64,000 nucleotides of DNA from JAGWAJ01 sp026707615 (GTDB lineage: Bacteria > Acidobacteriota > Vicinamibacteria > Vicinamibacterales > UBA8438): contig CBDBMW010000009.1 in assembly GCA_965207595.1 (NCBI GenBank), positions 248,001-312,000 on the forward strand. The letters run 5' to 3'. The notes beneath the pieces were generated by a model. It was given only the letters and a program-made list of their open reading frames with translations. It did not search any database and was not told where the DNA came from. This document shows, piece after piece, positions 8,764-17,191 of the stretch. Numbering within the stretch: the first letter of the stretch is position 1; the number at the start of each line of letters is the position of its first letter. Made by a program: the position numbers and the translations under genes.

Positions 8764-10218
8764 ATGCCGAGTGTCAATCAGCACCGTCTCGATTCGCCTG
8801 CGTTTCTGCTTGAGAACGTAGGCCCCGTCAGCCAGGCAAGGTTGGAGCTCGGCGCCCTCACGATCATCGCCGGCCACAACAATACCGGCAAAACGTACAT
8901 CGTCTACACTCTGTATGGCTTCCTCAAGTGCCTGCGAGACGTCTTCCGCGTGCACCGCCTTCTCGCGCGCACCAGCCCCCTCAGTTCTCCAGAACGACCT
9001 ATCCGGCAACAGATCTCGAAGCAGGTTCTGGCGCGCGAAGGGGGCGTGATTCGATTCGACCCGAAGCAACTCAAGCGGGAAAGAGCCTCGCTGAGTAGAG
9101 ATCTCACTCGCGCCTTCTCGAAGTACGAACTGGCTGGTGTCTTCAATGCGTCCCCCAAGCAGTTCCAGGGAGCCTCACTCCAGATCGACCTGCCGGACGA
9201 CCAAGCCGAGCGTCCCAGCGTGCAGTCGATCGATCTCGACTTGCCGGCTGGCCAGATTAGCCTTCGTCACAATGACGCGGACGTAGCGGTCCTCCAACTC
9301 ACCCCGGATCGGATACTGGCCAGCGACTACATGCGCCGGCACGTCTCCACATACCTCTATGTTTACACGCTGCTTCCGGAGTTGCTCATCCTGAATCCGT
9401 TTGTCCTCTCCGCGGAGCGTTTCGGGATTTCCCTTTTCTACAAGGACCTCGACCGTCGTAGAAACCAACTCGTTGCCGAATTACAGAAGATGGGTGACAG
9501 TGGGGGGAAGCACCGTTCCCCGCTTTCCCGAATCGATGAGGTCTCTCGCTACTCGCTTCCTGTGAACGACAACATAGACTACACGCGTAGCATACCCGAG
9601 TTCCGCGAGCTACGGAGCGAGATCGCCGCAAGTGGGCTGGACGATGGCATTCGCACCATGATGGGAGGCGTCTACGAGAGCTCGGAAGACGACCTCCAGT
9701 TCGTGGCCGAGTCGTCTGACGCCTCCGATCCTCGCAGCCCTACGACGATCCCGTTGCACCTCGCATCCTCATCGGTACGCGGTCTGTCGGACCTCTACTT
9801 CTTTTTGCGTCACGTGGCCCGAAGGGACCACCTTCTCATAATCGACGAGCCAGAGAGTCACCTCGACACCTTGAATCAGATCCTGCTCGCGCGCCTACTG
9901 GTGCGCCTTGTGCGAGCCGGAGTGAGAGTACTGGTGAGCACCCACAGCGACTATCTCATCAAGGAGTTGAACAACCTGATCATGTTGAGCAGCAACTTCG
10001 AGAAGAAGGCCGAGGTCATGAAGAGACGGAACTACGAAGAAGCCGACTGCCTGGATCCGGGGCGAATCCGGGCCTACATCGCCAAGGAGAACACGCTGGT
10101 GCGATGCGAGATCGACAAGTTCGGTATCGATATGCCCAACTTCGACGAGACCATCAACAGCATCAACAGCGTCGCGAACGAGCTGGCGGCGTGGTTGTCG
10201 GTGAAGGAGAGCGAGTGA
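8764..10218 (+). CDS. AAA/ABC-type ATPase, OLD-like (candidate defence module)
   Basis: This 484-residue protein has Walker A GHNNTGKT at residues 37-44, an ABC-like signature region SSSVRGLSDLYFFL (about 336-350), Walker B LLIIDEPESHLD (about 357-368) and a following STHSDYLIKELNNL switch. This order, with a poorly conserved middle region, is typical of AAA_15/AAA_21 ATPases related to the ATPase half of OLD nucleases. There is no TOPRIM domain in the chain. Start ATG 8764 is used because everything upstream in frame is shadow of the ferritin-like gene. Base composition is visibly less GC-rich than the flanks (many TTC/TCT/AAG/AAT codons), suggesting transfer. The next gene starts 1 nt after the stop, so the two products probably act together. 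Such ATPase plus nuclease pairs are common in phage defence; that role here is inference. Confidence 0.85.
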   Translation: MPSVNQHRLDSPAFLLENVGPVSQARLELGALTIIAGHNNTGKTYIVYTLYGFLKCLRDVFRVHRLLARTSPLSSPERPIRQQISKQVLAREGGVIRFDPKQLKRERASLSRDLTRAFSKYELAGVFNASPKQFQGASLQIDLPDDQAERPSVQSIDLDLPAGQISLRHNDADVAVLQLTPDRILASDYMRRHVSTYLYVYTLLPELLILNPFVLSAERFGISLFYKDLDRRRNQLVAELQKMGDSGGKHRSPLSRIDEVSRYSLPVNDNIDYTRSIPEFRELRSEIAASGLDDGIRTMMGGVYESSEDDLQFVAESSDASDPRSPTTIPLHLASSSVRGLSDLYFFLRHVARRDHLLIIDEPESHLDTLNQILLARLLVRLVRAGVRVLVSTHSDYLIKELNNLIMLSSNFEKKAEVMKRRNYEEADCLDPGRIRAYIAKENTLVRCEIDKFGIDMPNFDETINSINSVANELAAWLSVKESE

Positions 10219-10219
10219 C

Positions 10220-10840
10220 GTGGCACTGGCGGACGACCTTGCGGCGATTCTGCAGGAGCGCTTCCTGGATCTCCATCGGAACGAGGAACTCGAACTCACG
10301 GACGGGCAGTCGGGGATGCGAGTGCACGTTGTCGAAGTGTCAGCCGCAGTTGCCGCGGTCCGCCTGGAGAGAGTGGGGCACCTTCCGGGACTGAAGGAAC
10401 GGGTGCCGGCGAGAAGGATCTGCGACTATGCGCTGCTTGCGGAGTCGGACGACACGATCCACGCGGTGCTCGTCGAACTGAAGGCAACCTACACCCAGGA
10501 AGAGGGCCCCATGGAGCAACTGCGTCGTTCCTTGCCGGTGCTGGAGTGTATTCGCTCGGCCTGCGACGTGGAGCGTGGAACCGGCGTATCCAGGGCCGTG
10601 TCGGTGGGTTATGTGCTGGTCTTCGAGAAGGAAGCCGCTCGGGCGCTGGACAAGCGGACCTTGAAGCCGGTGCGACCGGCCGCCAGATCCTACAAGGACA
10701 TCACGGTCAACACGTTCGTTGGAACAGCGATTCCGTTCCCCTCGCTCATGGCCACGTTGCCGCCGCGCCCTCCACGTGACACAAGACCACAAGCTCCCGC
10801 CCCCGCTCCGCGCCCGCCTACCGCTCCCACAGCTCGCTGA
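10220..10840 (+). CDS. Small protein with PD-(D/E)XK-like signature, partner of the OLD-like ATPase
   Basis: I do not recognise the family. The 206-residue product starts with GTG one base after the ATPase stop, so translation is almost certainly coupled. Residues 60-95 show a PD-(D/E)XK-like arrangement: Asp69 in ICDYALL, then a hydrophobic strand HAVLVELKAT with Glu86-x-Lys88, and an upstream Glu39 that could complete the site. That pattern suggests a nuclease effector, but the core is short and the call rests on spacing alone. The C-terminus (about 175-206) is a Pro/Ala/Arg-rich tail that probably is not folded; its last 23 bp overlap the convergent DUF4143 gene. Base use matches the ATPase rather than the flanks, so the pair moved as a unit. 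An alternative is a regulatory or sensing subunit of the ATPase. Confidence 0.7.
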   Translation: MALADDLAAILQERFLDLHRNEELELTDGQSGMRVHVVEVSAAVAAVRLERVGHLPGLKERVPARRICDYALLAESDDTIHAVLVELKATYTQEEGPMEQLRRSLPVLECIRSACDVERGTGVSRAVSVGYVLVFEKEAARALDKRTLKPVRPAARSYKDITVNTFVGTAIPFPSLMATLPPRPPRDTRPQAPAPAPRPPTAPTAR

Positions 10841-12074
10841 GCGGCACCGCGAGCGTGCGCGGATCGCCCAGCGGCAGGATGTCCCGGCCGGCGTAGAACA
10901 CGATGCCGGAGACGAAATCCTCCTGACACCGGTCCGCGAGCCGGGCGAGGCCGCGCCCGTCGTCCCGCGTGACGGCGCCGGACGCCTTGACCTCCATGCC
11001 CCAGGTCTTTCGGCCGCGGGTGACGACGACATCGACCTCCACCTGGTCCTTGTCGCGATAGTGCCAGAAGCGCAGGTCGGGGTCGGTCCAGGTGGCCTGG
11101 GCGACGAGTTGCTGCACCACCCACGACTCCAGGAGATGACCCATGCGGCTCCGGTCGGAGTGCCAGTCGTCAGCCCTCAGCCCGGCAAGCGTCGCCGCGA
11201 GGCCGCTGTCGAGCAGGTGCACCTTCGGGGAGGTGATGAGCCGCCGGGCCGGGTCGCGGCGCCACGCCGGCAGGCGGCGCACCAGGAAGACGCGTTCGAG
11301 CACGGCGACGTAGTGGTCCACGGTCTCGCGGCGAAGGCCGAGGTCACCGGCGAGGCGGCTGGCGTTGAACAGCTCCGCGCCGTGCAGGGCCAGCAGCTCC
11401 AGCAGGCGGCCAAGCTCGTGCGCATCCCGGATGCGGGCCACGTCGCGGACGTCGCGCTCGATGATGCCGCGGACGTACTGCCGGTGCCATTGCCTTGCGC
11501 GACCGGCCGGTCGACGGAGCGGCTCGGGGTACCCGCCGGCCACCAGCCGCTCCGGCAGGGTCGTTCCGCCGGTGGTGGCGGCGGCGGCATTGGCCCGGAT
11601 GCCGGGTTCGAATCCCCCGTGCAGCAGGGCGTGCAGGAAGCGTCCGGGACGCCGCGCCTTCTCCGACTCGGTCAGGGGGTGCAACTGGGCGATCTCCATG
11701 CGGCCGGCCAGCGAGTCGGTGACGGTGGGGGAGAGCAGCGGATTGGCGGAGCCGGTCAGCAGGAAGCGACCGGGGCGGCGGTCGCGGTCCACCGCGCGCT
11801 TGACGGCGACGAGGAGCGCAGGAACGCGCTGGACCTCGTCGAGGGTCACGTCAGGCGGGAGCCCGGCGACGAACCCGTCGGGATCGTCCTCGGCCGCCCG
11901 GCGGTAGTTGTGCTCGTCGAGGCTGACGAACGCACGGTCGGACGCCAGGTGCTCCACCAGCGTGGTCTTCCCGCTCTGCCTCGGACCGACGAGACAAACG
12001 ACGGGGGTGTCCGTCAGCGCCTCCCGAAGGGCGGGCGCCAGCGAGCGCGGGTACAGCGGGCGCGGTGCGTCCAT
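10818..12074 (-). CDS. AAA ATPase with DUF4143 domain
   Basis: The 418-residue protein is a standard member of the AAA_14 plus DUF4143 family. Walker A is GPRQSGKT near residues 30-37, Walker B-like DVTLDEVQRVP near 79-89, sensor-type FLLTGSAN near 104-111, then a winged-helix-like region (ASRLAGDLGLRRETVDHYVAVLERVFLVRRLPAW) and a C-terminal PD-(D/E)XK-like region (KDQVEVDVVVTRGRKTWGMEVKAS) whose E-V-D and E-V-K residues fit the nuclease-type core of DUF4143. These proteins are numerous in bacteria with many genomic islands; their role is not settled. It converges with, and overlaps by 23 bp, the small gene on the other strand. Upstream lie four 23-bp tandem repeats (12090-12181). Confidence 0.9.
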   Translation of the reverse strand: MDAPRPLYPRSLAPALREALTDTPVVCLVGPRQSGKTTLVEHLASDRAFVSLDEHNYRRAAEDDPDGFVAGLPPDVTLDEVQRVPALLVAVKRAVDRDRRPGRFLLTGSANPLLSPTVTDSLAGRMEIAQLHPLTESEKARRPGRFLHALLHGGFEPGIRANAAAATTGGTTLPERLVAGGYPEPLRRPAGRARQWHRQYVRGIIERDVRDVARIRDAHELGRLLELLALHGAELFNASRLAGDLGLRRETVDHYVAVLERVFLVRRLPAWRRDPARRLITSPKVHLLDSGLAATLAGLRADDWHSDRSRMGHLLESWVVQQLVAQATWTDPDLRFWHYRDKDQVEVDVVVTRGRKTWGMEVKASGAVTRDDGRGLARLADRCQEDFVSGIVFYAGRDILPLGDPRTLAVPLSELWER

Positions 12075-12089
12075 GTGCCGGCCAGATTA

Positions 12090-12181
12090 GCGTCCGATTG
12101 CCGGCTCTGCAAGCGTCCTATTGCGGGTTGTAGCAGCGTCCAATTGCCGGTTGCAGGAGCGTCCGATCGCCGGTTGCGGGA
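12090..12181 (+). repeat. Four tandem copies of a 23-bp repeat
   Basis: The intergenic region between the divergent DUF4143 and NHL-protein genes holds four head-to-tail 23-bp units at 12090-12112, 12113-12135, 12136-12158 and 12159-12181. The approximate consensus begins GCGTCC.ATTGCCGGTTG and ends GCAGGA; positions 1-6 are identical in all four. The unit length is not a multiple of three and the array lies outside both genes, so it is not coding. It sits exactly where the promoters of both genes should be, about 15 nt before the DUF4143 start codon and about 45 nt before the NHL start. It may be a multi-site operator or a slippage-prone minisatellite. Confidence 0.85.
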
Positions 12182-12226
12182 GTGCCGGATTCCTGTTCCC
12201 CGCGCGGTCGGGTAGGATGCCGCATC

Positions 12227-13423
12227 ATGATCAACAGAATCGACACGGCGCCCCGGCGCGGCGCGGCTGCCTTGCTCCTGCTCCTCGTCCTCGCCGGCGC
12301 GGCCACGCTCGCGCTGTCGCAGGGGTCCGGCGATGGGGCGCCGGAGTACCGGGTGGATCCGTTCTGGCCCCGACCGCTGCCGACCGTCACCGACACCGAC
12401 GGGCTCGACCACCAGTGGGTGACCGGCATGGTCGGGGCGAGCTGCATCGATTCCGAGGACCGCATCGTCACCGTGAACCGCGGCTTCCTGCCCGGCGGGC
12501 TGCTGCCGCAGGAGGGCTCGCAATCCATCCCGGCCCCGCCGGTCGTGGTGTACGACCGCGACGGGAACGTCGCCGACAGTTGGGGCGACCCGGCGCTGAC
12601 GGATGACGGCGCGGCGGCGGTTCTGCCGCACGGCATCCACGGCTGCTTCGTCGACTACATGGACAACATCTGGATTGCCGGGAACTCGGACGGCGTGGTC
12701 CAGAAGTGGTCCCGCGACGGGTCCGAGATGCTGCTGCAGATCGGCACCAAGGGGCTGTGCGACGGCCCGCCGACGACCAACCCCAACGCCCCCTATCCGA
12801 CGTGCGGCGAGCCCGGCTACAACTCGAGCGAGACGCTGCTGAACGCGCCGGCCGACGTCGCGGTCGACCCGCAGCCCGACCCGGTGACCGGAGAGCCCGG
12901 CTCCGTCTACATCGCCGACGGCTACGGCAACCACCGCATCGTCGTCTTCGACGCCGAGGGACGCTACCTGCGGCAGTGGGGATCGGCGGGCGACGGCGAC
13001 GCGCAGTTCGTCGAGCGCGGCGGCGGGCACCCGCACTGCGTCGTCATCGGCAACGACGGGCTGGTCTATGCCTGCGACCGAGGCCAGAACCGGTTGCAGG
13101 TCTTCGACCGCGAGGGCAACCTCGTGCGGATCATTCCGATCGATCCGCCGGCCTACAGGAACGCCACGCTGCGGGCCACCGACATCGAGCTGTCCCGCGA
13201 CCCCGAGCAGCGCTACCTCTACGTGGTCGACCTCGGCAGCAACCGGGTGTGGATCCTGGAGCGCGAGAGCGGCGACATCGTCGGCAGCTTCGGCGGCTCG
13301 GGCCACCTGGCCGGCGAGTTCACCTTCCCGCACACCGTCGTCGCCGACTCGCACGGCGACCTCTACGTGGCGGAGACCATCGGGGGGCGCCGGCACCAGA
13401 AGTTCGCGCTCGTCCGCGACTGA
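12227..13423 (+). CDS. Exported NHL-repeat beta-propeller protein (peptidyl-alpha-hydroxyglycine lyase-like)
   Basis: The 398-residue product has a basic N-terminus and a hydrophobic stretch (AALLLLLVLAGAATLALSQG, about residues 13-32) that looks like a cleaved signal peptide. The mature part carries repeated NHL/YWTD-like blades, for example GSVYIADGYGNHRIVVFDAEGRYLRQWG, GLVYACDRGQNRLQVFDREGNLVRII and YLYVVDLGSNRVWILERESGDIVGSFGG. It should fold as a six-bladed propeller in the periplasm. The overall layout resembles peptidylglycine alpha-amidating lyase-type propellers that are abundant in Acidobacteriota, but the lyase site cannot be verified here. ATG 12227 is preferred over GTG 12182, which lies in the flank of the 23-bp repeat; AGGA at 12214-12217 precedes it. 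Confidence 0.8.
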   Translation: MINRIDTAPRRGAAALLLLLVLAGAATLALSQGSGDGAPEYRVDPFWPRPLPTVTDTDGLDHQWVTGMVGASCIDSEDRIVTVNRGFLPGGLLPQEGSQSIPAPPVVVYDRDGNVADSWGDPALTDDGAAAVLPHGIHGCFVDYMDNIWIAGNSDGVVQKWSRDGSEMLLQIGTKGLCDGPPTTNPNAPYPTCGEPGYNSSETLLNAPADVAVDPQPDPVTGEPGSVYIADGYGNHRIVVFDAEGRYLRQWGSAGDGDAQFVERGGGHPHCVVIGNDGLVYACDRGQNRLQVFDREGNLVRIIPIDPPAYRNATLRATDIELSRDPEQRYLYVVDLGSNRVWILERESGDIVGSFGGSGHLAGEFTFPHTVVADSHGDLYVAETIGGRRHQKFALVRD

Positions 13424-13617
13424 CACCCGTCACCGAAGAACGCTCAGCCGAGCCCCCCGGAGGGCGCGACCGCGGATCGGGGGCGAACTGTGTTCGGCGC
13501 TCCCACCCCCGTGACGGGATCTGTCACCTCCGAGCGGCAGGCTGAGATTGTTCGAGCCGGCTGCTTGCGCTCCCGCCGGGCGGCTGGCTCCTCGGCAACT
13601 GTGCAAGGAGATGGCGC

Positions 13618-14613
13618 ATGGTCGAGTTGAGAGGTGACGAACTGGTCTTCCGCTTCCCGGACACTCACGCGGAGGCCGCGTGCCGCATCGGGTTCCAGCG
13701 CACGCTGCGAATCCCTGACGACAACCGGGACTACCCGCTGCCGCCCGGTCTGGGCCGGTTCCCCCTCCGGCGCGTGGACGACCATCTCGACCGGGCGCCC
13801 GAAGGCTGGGGCCGGCACGGCGGCGTCTTCCTGCCGATGTACCAGGCGGAGGCGCTGTGGATCCACTTCGGCACGTCCTATCCGATGGCCGTCAAGGTGG
13901 CCGCCGGGAAGGTCGACGCGATGACGGGGGAGGGCTGGACGGACGAGCTCTCGCCGCGGCCCCAGAACTACCTGGCGGTTCCCGATCAGCCGTGGCTGGA
14001 CGGCTTCTGCGTCGGGAAGGGATTGATCCGGCAGTTCGTCGCCATGCCCCTCGGACGCGGCTTCACAGCCGAGGAACAGATCACCGGAGAGGCACGGCAC
14101 GGCGGGCTTCAGTTTGTCGTGTACCCGATGCGGGCAGCGCGATACGAAGCCCTGCAGAAGGAGCGGTCAGAGCCACAGGCGGCGTACGACCTGATGGCCT
14201 GCCAATCGCCTGCGGGACCTCGCGAGATGGGCCTGGCTCCGGGCGGTCTCATGCGCCAGGAGATCTACCGCGACGAGTACGGCTTCGATGCGTGGAACAC
14301 CTCGGAACGTTCCCGATGCTTCGTGCACATACTCAACAGCGTGCAGTTCCTCCAGGTGTCCGGAACCGCACCGCCGGCGATGCCGCCCACCGCGCGGGAG
14401 TACACCGAGGCCGGGCTCCCGTGGTTCGAGCACTACGGCGGCGACCTGACCGCACTCGACGGCGCGCGGAAGCTGGCGGGCCTCGACAGCGTGGCCGCGG
14501 TGACGCTCAAGAAGGGCGAGGGCGTCTTCGCGGACAATGATCCCGTGCAGCCCGCGCCCCCTACCGTCGTCGGGAAGCCTGGCGCGGTGCGCGTGCGCGA
14601 AGGTGAGTTCTGA
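13618..14613 (+). CDS. Conserved protein of unknown function (331 aa)
   Basis: I do not recognise a named domain. The start ATG 13618 has an AAGGAG at 13605-13610, 7 nt upstream. The protein has no signal peptide and no membrane segment. It reads as a compact soluble protein with many aromatic residues: HGGVFLPMYQAEALWIHFGTSYPMAVKVAAGKVDAMTGEGW, then DGFCVGKGLIRQFVAMPLGRGFTAEEQITGEARHGGLQF, and a central PREMGLAPGGLMRQEIYRDEYGFDAW. From memory, similar full-length proteins are scattered in actinobacteria and fungi as hypothetical proteins, so it is likely an ancient widespread family. It is followed 57 nt later by the HTH gene on the same strand. The 194 nt upstream contain only a short GTGAC/GTCAC inverted repeat (13511-13527). 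Confidence 0.7.
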   Translation: MVELRGDELVFRFPDTHAEAACRIGFQRTLRIPDDNRDYPLPPGLGRFPLRRVDDHLDRAPEGWGRHGGVFLPMYQAEALWIHFGTSYPMAVKVAAGKVDAMTGEGWTDELSPRPQNYLAVPDQPWLDGFCVGKGLIRQFVAMPLGRGFTAEEQITGEARHGGLQFVVYPMRAARYEALQKERSEPQAAYDLMACQSPAGPREMGLAPGGLMRQEIYRDEYGFDAWNTSERSRCFVHILNSVQFLQVSGTAPPAMPPTAREYTEAGLPWFEHYGGDLTALDGARKLAGLDSVAAVTLKKGEGVFADNDPVQPAPPTVVGKPGAVRVREGEF

Positions 14614-14669
14614 CCGTTCGAGCGTGCGCGACGTTGACGCACTAAACTGAGTCAATCTACGCTCGGTTC

Positions 14670-15143
14670 ATGGAGTCGATCCGCACGATTCGCGCTCAAC
14701 GCGGCTTGTCCCAGCGCGCGCTGGCGCAGCGCGCGGGGTTGTCGTTCCGGGGACTGCAACTGCTGGAGTCGCCGCAGAACGATGCCCGCGCCTCGAGCCT
14801 GGAGCGGGTCGGGGTTGCTCTCGGCCTGCCACCGGGCAGCGTCCGGAACGACGCGGCGAAGGGATTCGTCGTGTCGTCTCCGCCCCGGATCCAGGGCTTG
14901 AGTCTCCTCAATCTGCGGGTCTGGGCGCCTTGCGCGGACTACATGCTCGCGATGAAGTGCGTGTCCGCCCGGTTCGACACGCACGACGCCGACGATGTCG
15001 CGTTCCTCGTTCAGCAGCTCGGGCTGGTCACTCCGGACGAGGTGTTCGAGCGCATCGCGCGCTACTATCCGCGGGAGCAGGTACCTCCCAGGACCCGGTA
15101 CCTGGTCGAGGAGCTCCTCGGCTCCGAGAGCGGCCAGTCCTGA
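14670..15143 (+). CDS. XRE-type HTH fused to the C-terminal tail of a DUF6036-like nucleotidyltransferase
   Basis: Residues 1-60 form a Cro/C1-type helix-turn-helix (IRTIRAQRGLSQRALAQRAGLSFRGLQLLES). Residues 80-157 (LRVWAPCADYMLAMKCVSARFDTHDADDVAFLVQQLGL, then YYPREQVPPRTRYLVEEL) match what normally ends a DUF6036-type minimal nucleotidyltransferase, after the catalytic GG..A...HG...T.DID core. That catalytic core is absent, so the protein cannot be a nucleotidyltransferase. It could be a repressor that binds a partner through the tail, or a deletion fusion of an antitoxin-like HTH gene and a downstream nucleotidyltransferase gene. The frame is intact and the start plausible, which argues for function. 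It converges with ettA. Confidence 0.75.
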   Translation: MESIRTIRAQRGLSQRALAQRAGLSFRGLQLLESPQNDARASSLERVGVALGLPPGSVRNDAAKGFVVSSPPRIQGLSLLNLRVWAPCADYMLAMKCVSARFDTHDADDVAFLVQQLGLVTPDEVFERIARYYPREQVPPRTRYLVEELLGSESGQS

Positions 15144-15221
15144 CCCGCGAGGGTCGATTCCGCCACGCGCCCGCGTCGGCCGCCGCGGGCGTGCCAGACG
15201 CATGGGCGGGCGCGCCGCCGC

Positions 15222-16898
15222 TCAGACCCGCGTCAGCTTGCGGAAGCGGATGCGGTGCGGCTGCTCGGCCTGGCGGCCGAGGCGGCGGCGCCGGTCGGCC
15301 TCGTAGTCGGCATGGTTGCCGGCGAACCAGACCACCTCGCTGTTCCCCTCGAAAGCGATGATGTGGGTGGCGATGCGGTCCAGGAACCAGCGGTCGTGGC
15401 TGACCACGACGGCGCAGCCGGCGAACTCGACCAAGGCATCCTCGAGCGCGCGCAGCGTGTCGACGTCGAGGTCGTTGGTCGGCTCGTCGAGGAGCAGCAG
15501 GTTGGCACCGCCGCGCAGCAGCCGAGCCAGGTGCACGCGGTTTCGCTCACCGCCCGAGAGCGTCCCGACCTTCCGTTGCTGCTCGCTGCCCCGGAAGTTG
15601 AACCAGGAGACGTAGGCGCGCGAGGCGACGGCCCGCTTCGCCAGGGTGATCTCGTCCTGGCCGTCCGAGATCGACTCCCAGACGGTCTGCTCCGGGTCGA
15701 GCTCGCGGCTCTGGTCGACGTAGCCGACCTCGACGGTGTCCCCGAGGCGGATCGTGCCCGCGTCGGGCTCCTCCTCGCCGGTGATGAGCTTGAGGAGCGT
15801 CGTCTTGCCCGAACCGTTGGGCCCGACGACGCCGACGATGCCTGCCGGCGGCAGCGTGAACGACAGGCCGCCGATCAGGGCCCGGTCGCCGTAGCCCTTG
15901 ATGACGTCCGTAGCCTCGACCACCACGTCGCCGAGCCGCGGCCCCGGCGGGATGTAGATCTCCACCGCCTCGATCTTCTGCGCGACGTCTTCGTTCAGCA
16001 TCCGCTCGTAGGCGTTCAGCCGCGCCTTGCCCTTCGCCTGCCGCGCGCGAGGGGACATCGCGATCCACTCCAGTTCGCGCTCGAGCGTGCGGCGCCGGCG
16101 GGTCTCCTGCTTCGCCTCCCGGTCGAGGCGCTGCTGCTTCTGCGCCAGCCACGACGAGTAGTTCCCCTCCCACGGGATGCCGGCCCCGCGGTCGAGCTCC
16201 AGGATCCAGCCGGCGACGTTGTCGAGGAAGTAGCGGTCGTGGGTGACCGCGACGACGGTCCCCTTGTAGTCGGCCAGGAAGCGCTCGAGCCACGCCACCG
16301 ATTCCGCGTCGAGGTGGTTGGTCGGCTCGTCGAGCAGGAGGATGTCGGGCGACTGCAGCAGCAGCCGGCAGATGGCCACCCGCCGGCGCTCGCCGCCGGA
16401 GAGCGTCGTTACATCGGCCGAGCCGGGCGGCAGGCGCAGGGCGTCCATCGCCATCTGCACGCGCGAGTCGAGGTCCCAGGCACCCGCCGCGTCGATCTTG
16501 TTCTGGAGCTCGCCCTGCATCTCGAGCGCCTCGTCCATCTCCGGCGAGACGAGGCCCGACGAGAGCGACGCGATGACCTCGTCGTACTGCTTCAGCAGCG
16601 AGCGCATCGAGGCGACGCCCTCGTTGACGTTGCCCGAGACGGTCTTCGTCGGATCGAGCTGCGGCTCCTGCGGCAGGTAGCCGACGGTCAGGCCGGCGGC
16701 CGGGAACGCCTCGCCGTCGAACTCGGTGATCTCGCCCGCCATGACACGGAGTACCGTGCTCTTCCCGGCGCCGTTCAATCCCAGGACGCCGATCTTCGCG
16801 CCGGGCAGGAACGACAGCCAGATGTCCTTGAGCACGGTGCGGTCCGGCGGGTACCGCTTGCCCAGGCCCTTCATCGTGTAGACGTACTGTGGCGGCAT
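15222..16898 (-). CDS. ettA: Energy-dependent translational throttle protein EttA (ABC-F)
   Basis: The 558-residue protein has two ABC ATPase domains without membrane segments. Domain 1: Walker A GLNGAGKST, signature LSGGERRRVA, Walker B ILLLDEPTNHLD. Domain 2: GPNGSGKTT, LSGGERNRVHLA, LLLLDEPTNDLD. Between them lies the charged linker (EAKQETRRRRTLERELEWI...KGKARLNAYERML) of the ABC-F class. The start PPQYVYTMKGLGKRYPP and the length match EttA, which binds the ribosomal E site and gates the first peptide bond according to ADP/ATP level. It is monocistronic; nothing recognisable occupies the 293 nt upstream. Confidence 0.96.
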   Translation of the reverse strand: MPPQYVYTMKGLGKRYPPDRTVLKDIWLSFLPGAKIGVLGLNGAGKSTVLRVMAGEITEFDGEAFPAAGLTVGYLPQEPQLDPTKTVSGNVNEGVASMRSLLKQYDEVIASLSSGLVSPEMDEALEMQGELQNKIDAAGAWDLDSRVQMAMDALRLPPGSADVTTLSGGERRRVAICRLLLQSPDILLLDEPTNHLDAESVAWLERFLADYKGTVVAVTHDRYFLDNVAGWILELDRGAGIPWEGNYSSWLAQKQQRLDREAKQETRRRRTLERELEWIAMSPRARQAKGKARLNAYERMLNEDVAQKIEAVEIYIPPGPRLGDVVVEATDVIKGYGDRALIGGLSFTLPPAGIVGVVGPNGSGKTTLLKLITGEEEPDAGTIRLGDTVEVGYVDQSRELDPEQTVWESISDGQDEITLAKRAVASRAYVSWFNFRGSEQQRKVGTLSGGERNRVHLARLLRGGANLLLLDEPTNDLDVDTLRALEDALVEFAGCAVVVSHDRWFLDRIATHIIAFEGNSEVVWFAGNHADYEADRRRRLGRQAEQPHRIRFRKLTRV

Positions 16899-17191
16899 CG
16901 TGCCTGGATCCTACGCGGAGCGCGATGCGGGGGCCAGCCGACCGGGCGGGCTCCGGCGCGCCTGGCCCGCCGCCGCACCGGCTCCGACGCCGCCGGCGCG
17001 CGGGGTCCGACGGTGCGCGCTCGCCTTCGCGGTGAGATTCGACATGCTACGAACTGCGCTCACGGATTCCGGCCGCCCGGAAGCCCGGGAGCGCCGCAAG
17101 GACGTCGAGGGCGGCCGTACGACGGCGCGGACTCCTGCACGCCTGGCCGGGCGCCATGCGGAGCCGCCAGGCAACGGCTGGCGGCTCAGGG

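Noticed and set aside
11601..11620. GGGTTCGAATCCC resembling a tRNA T-arm
   Set aside because: It lies inside the conserved DUF4143 coding sequence and there is no acceptor stem, anticodon arm or D arm at the right distances on either strand.
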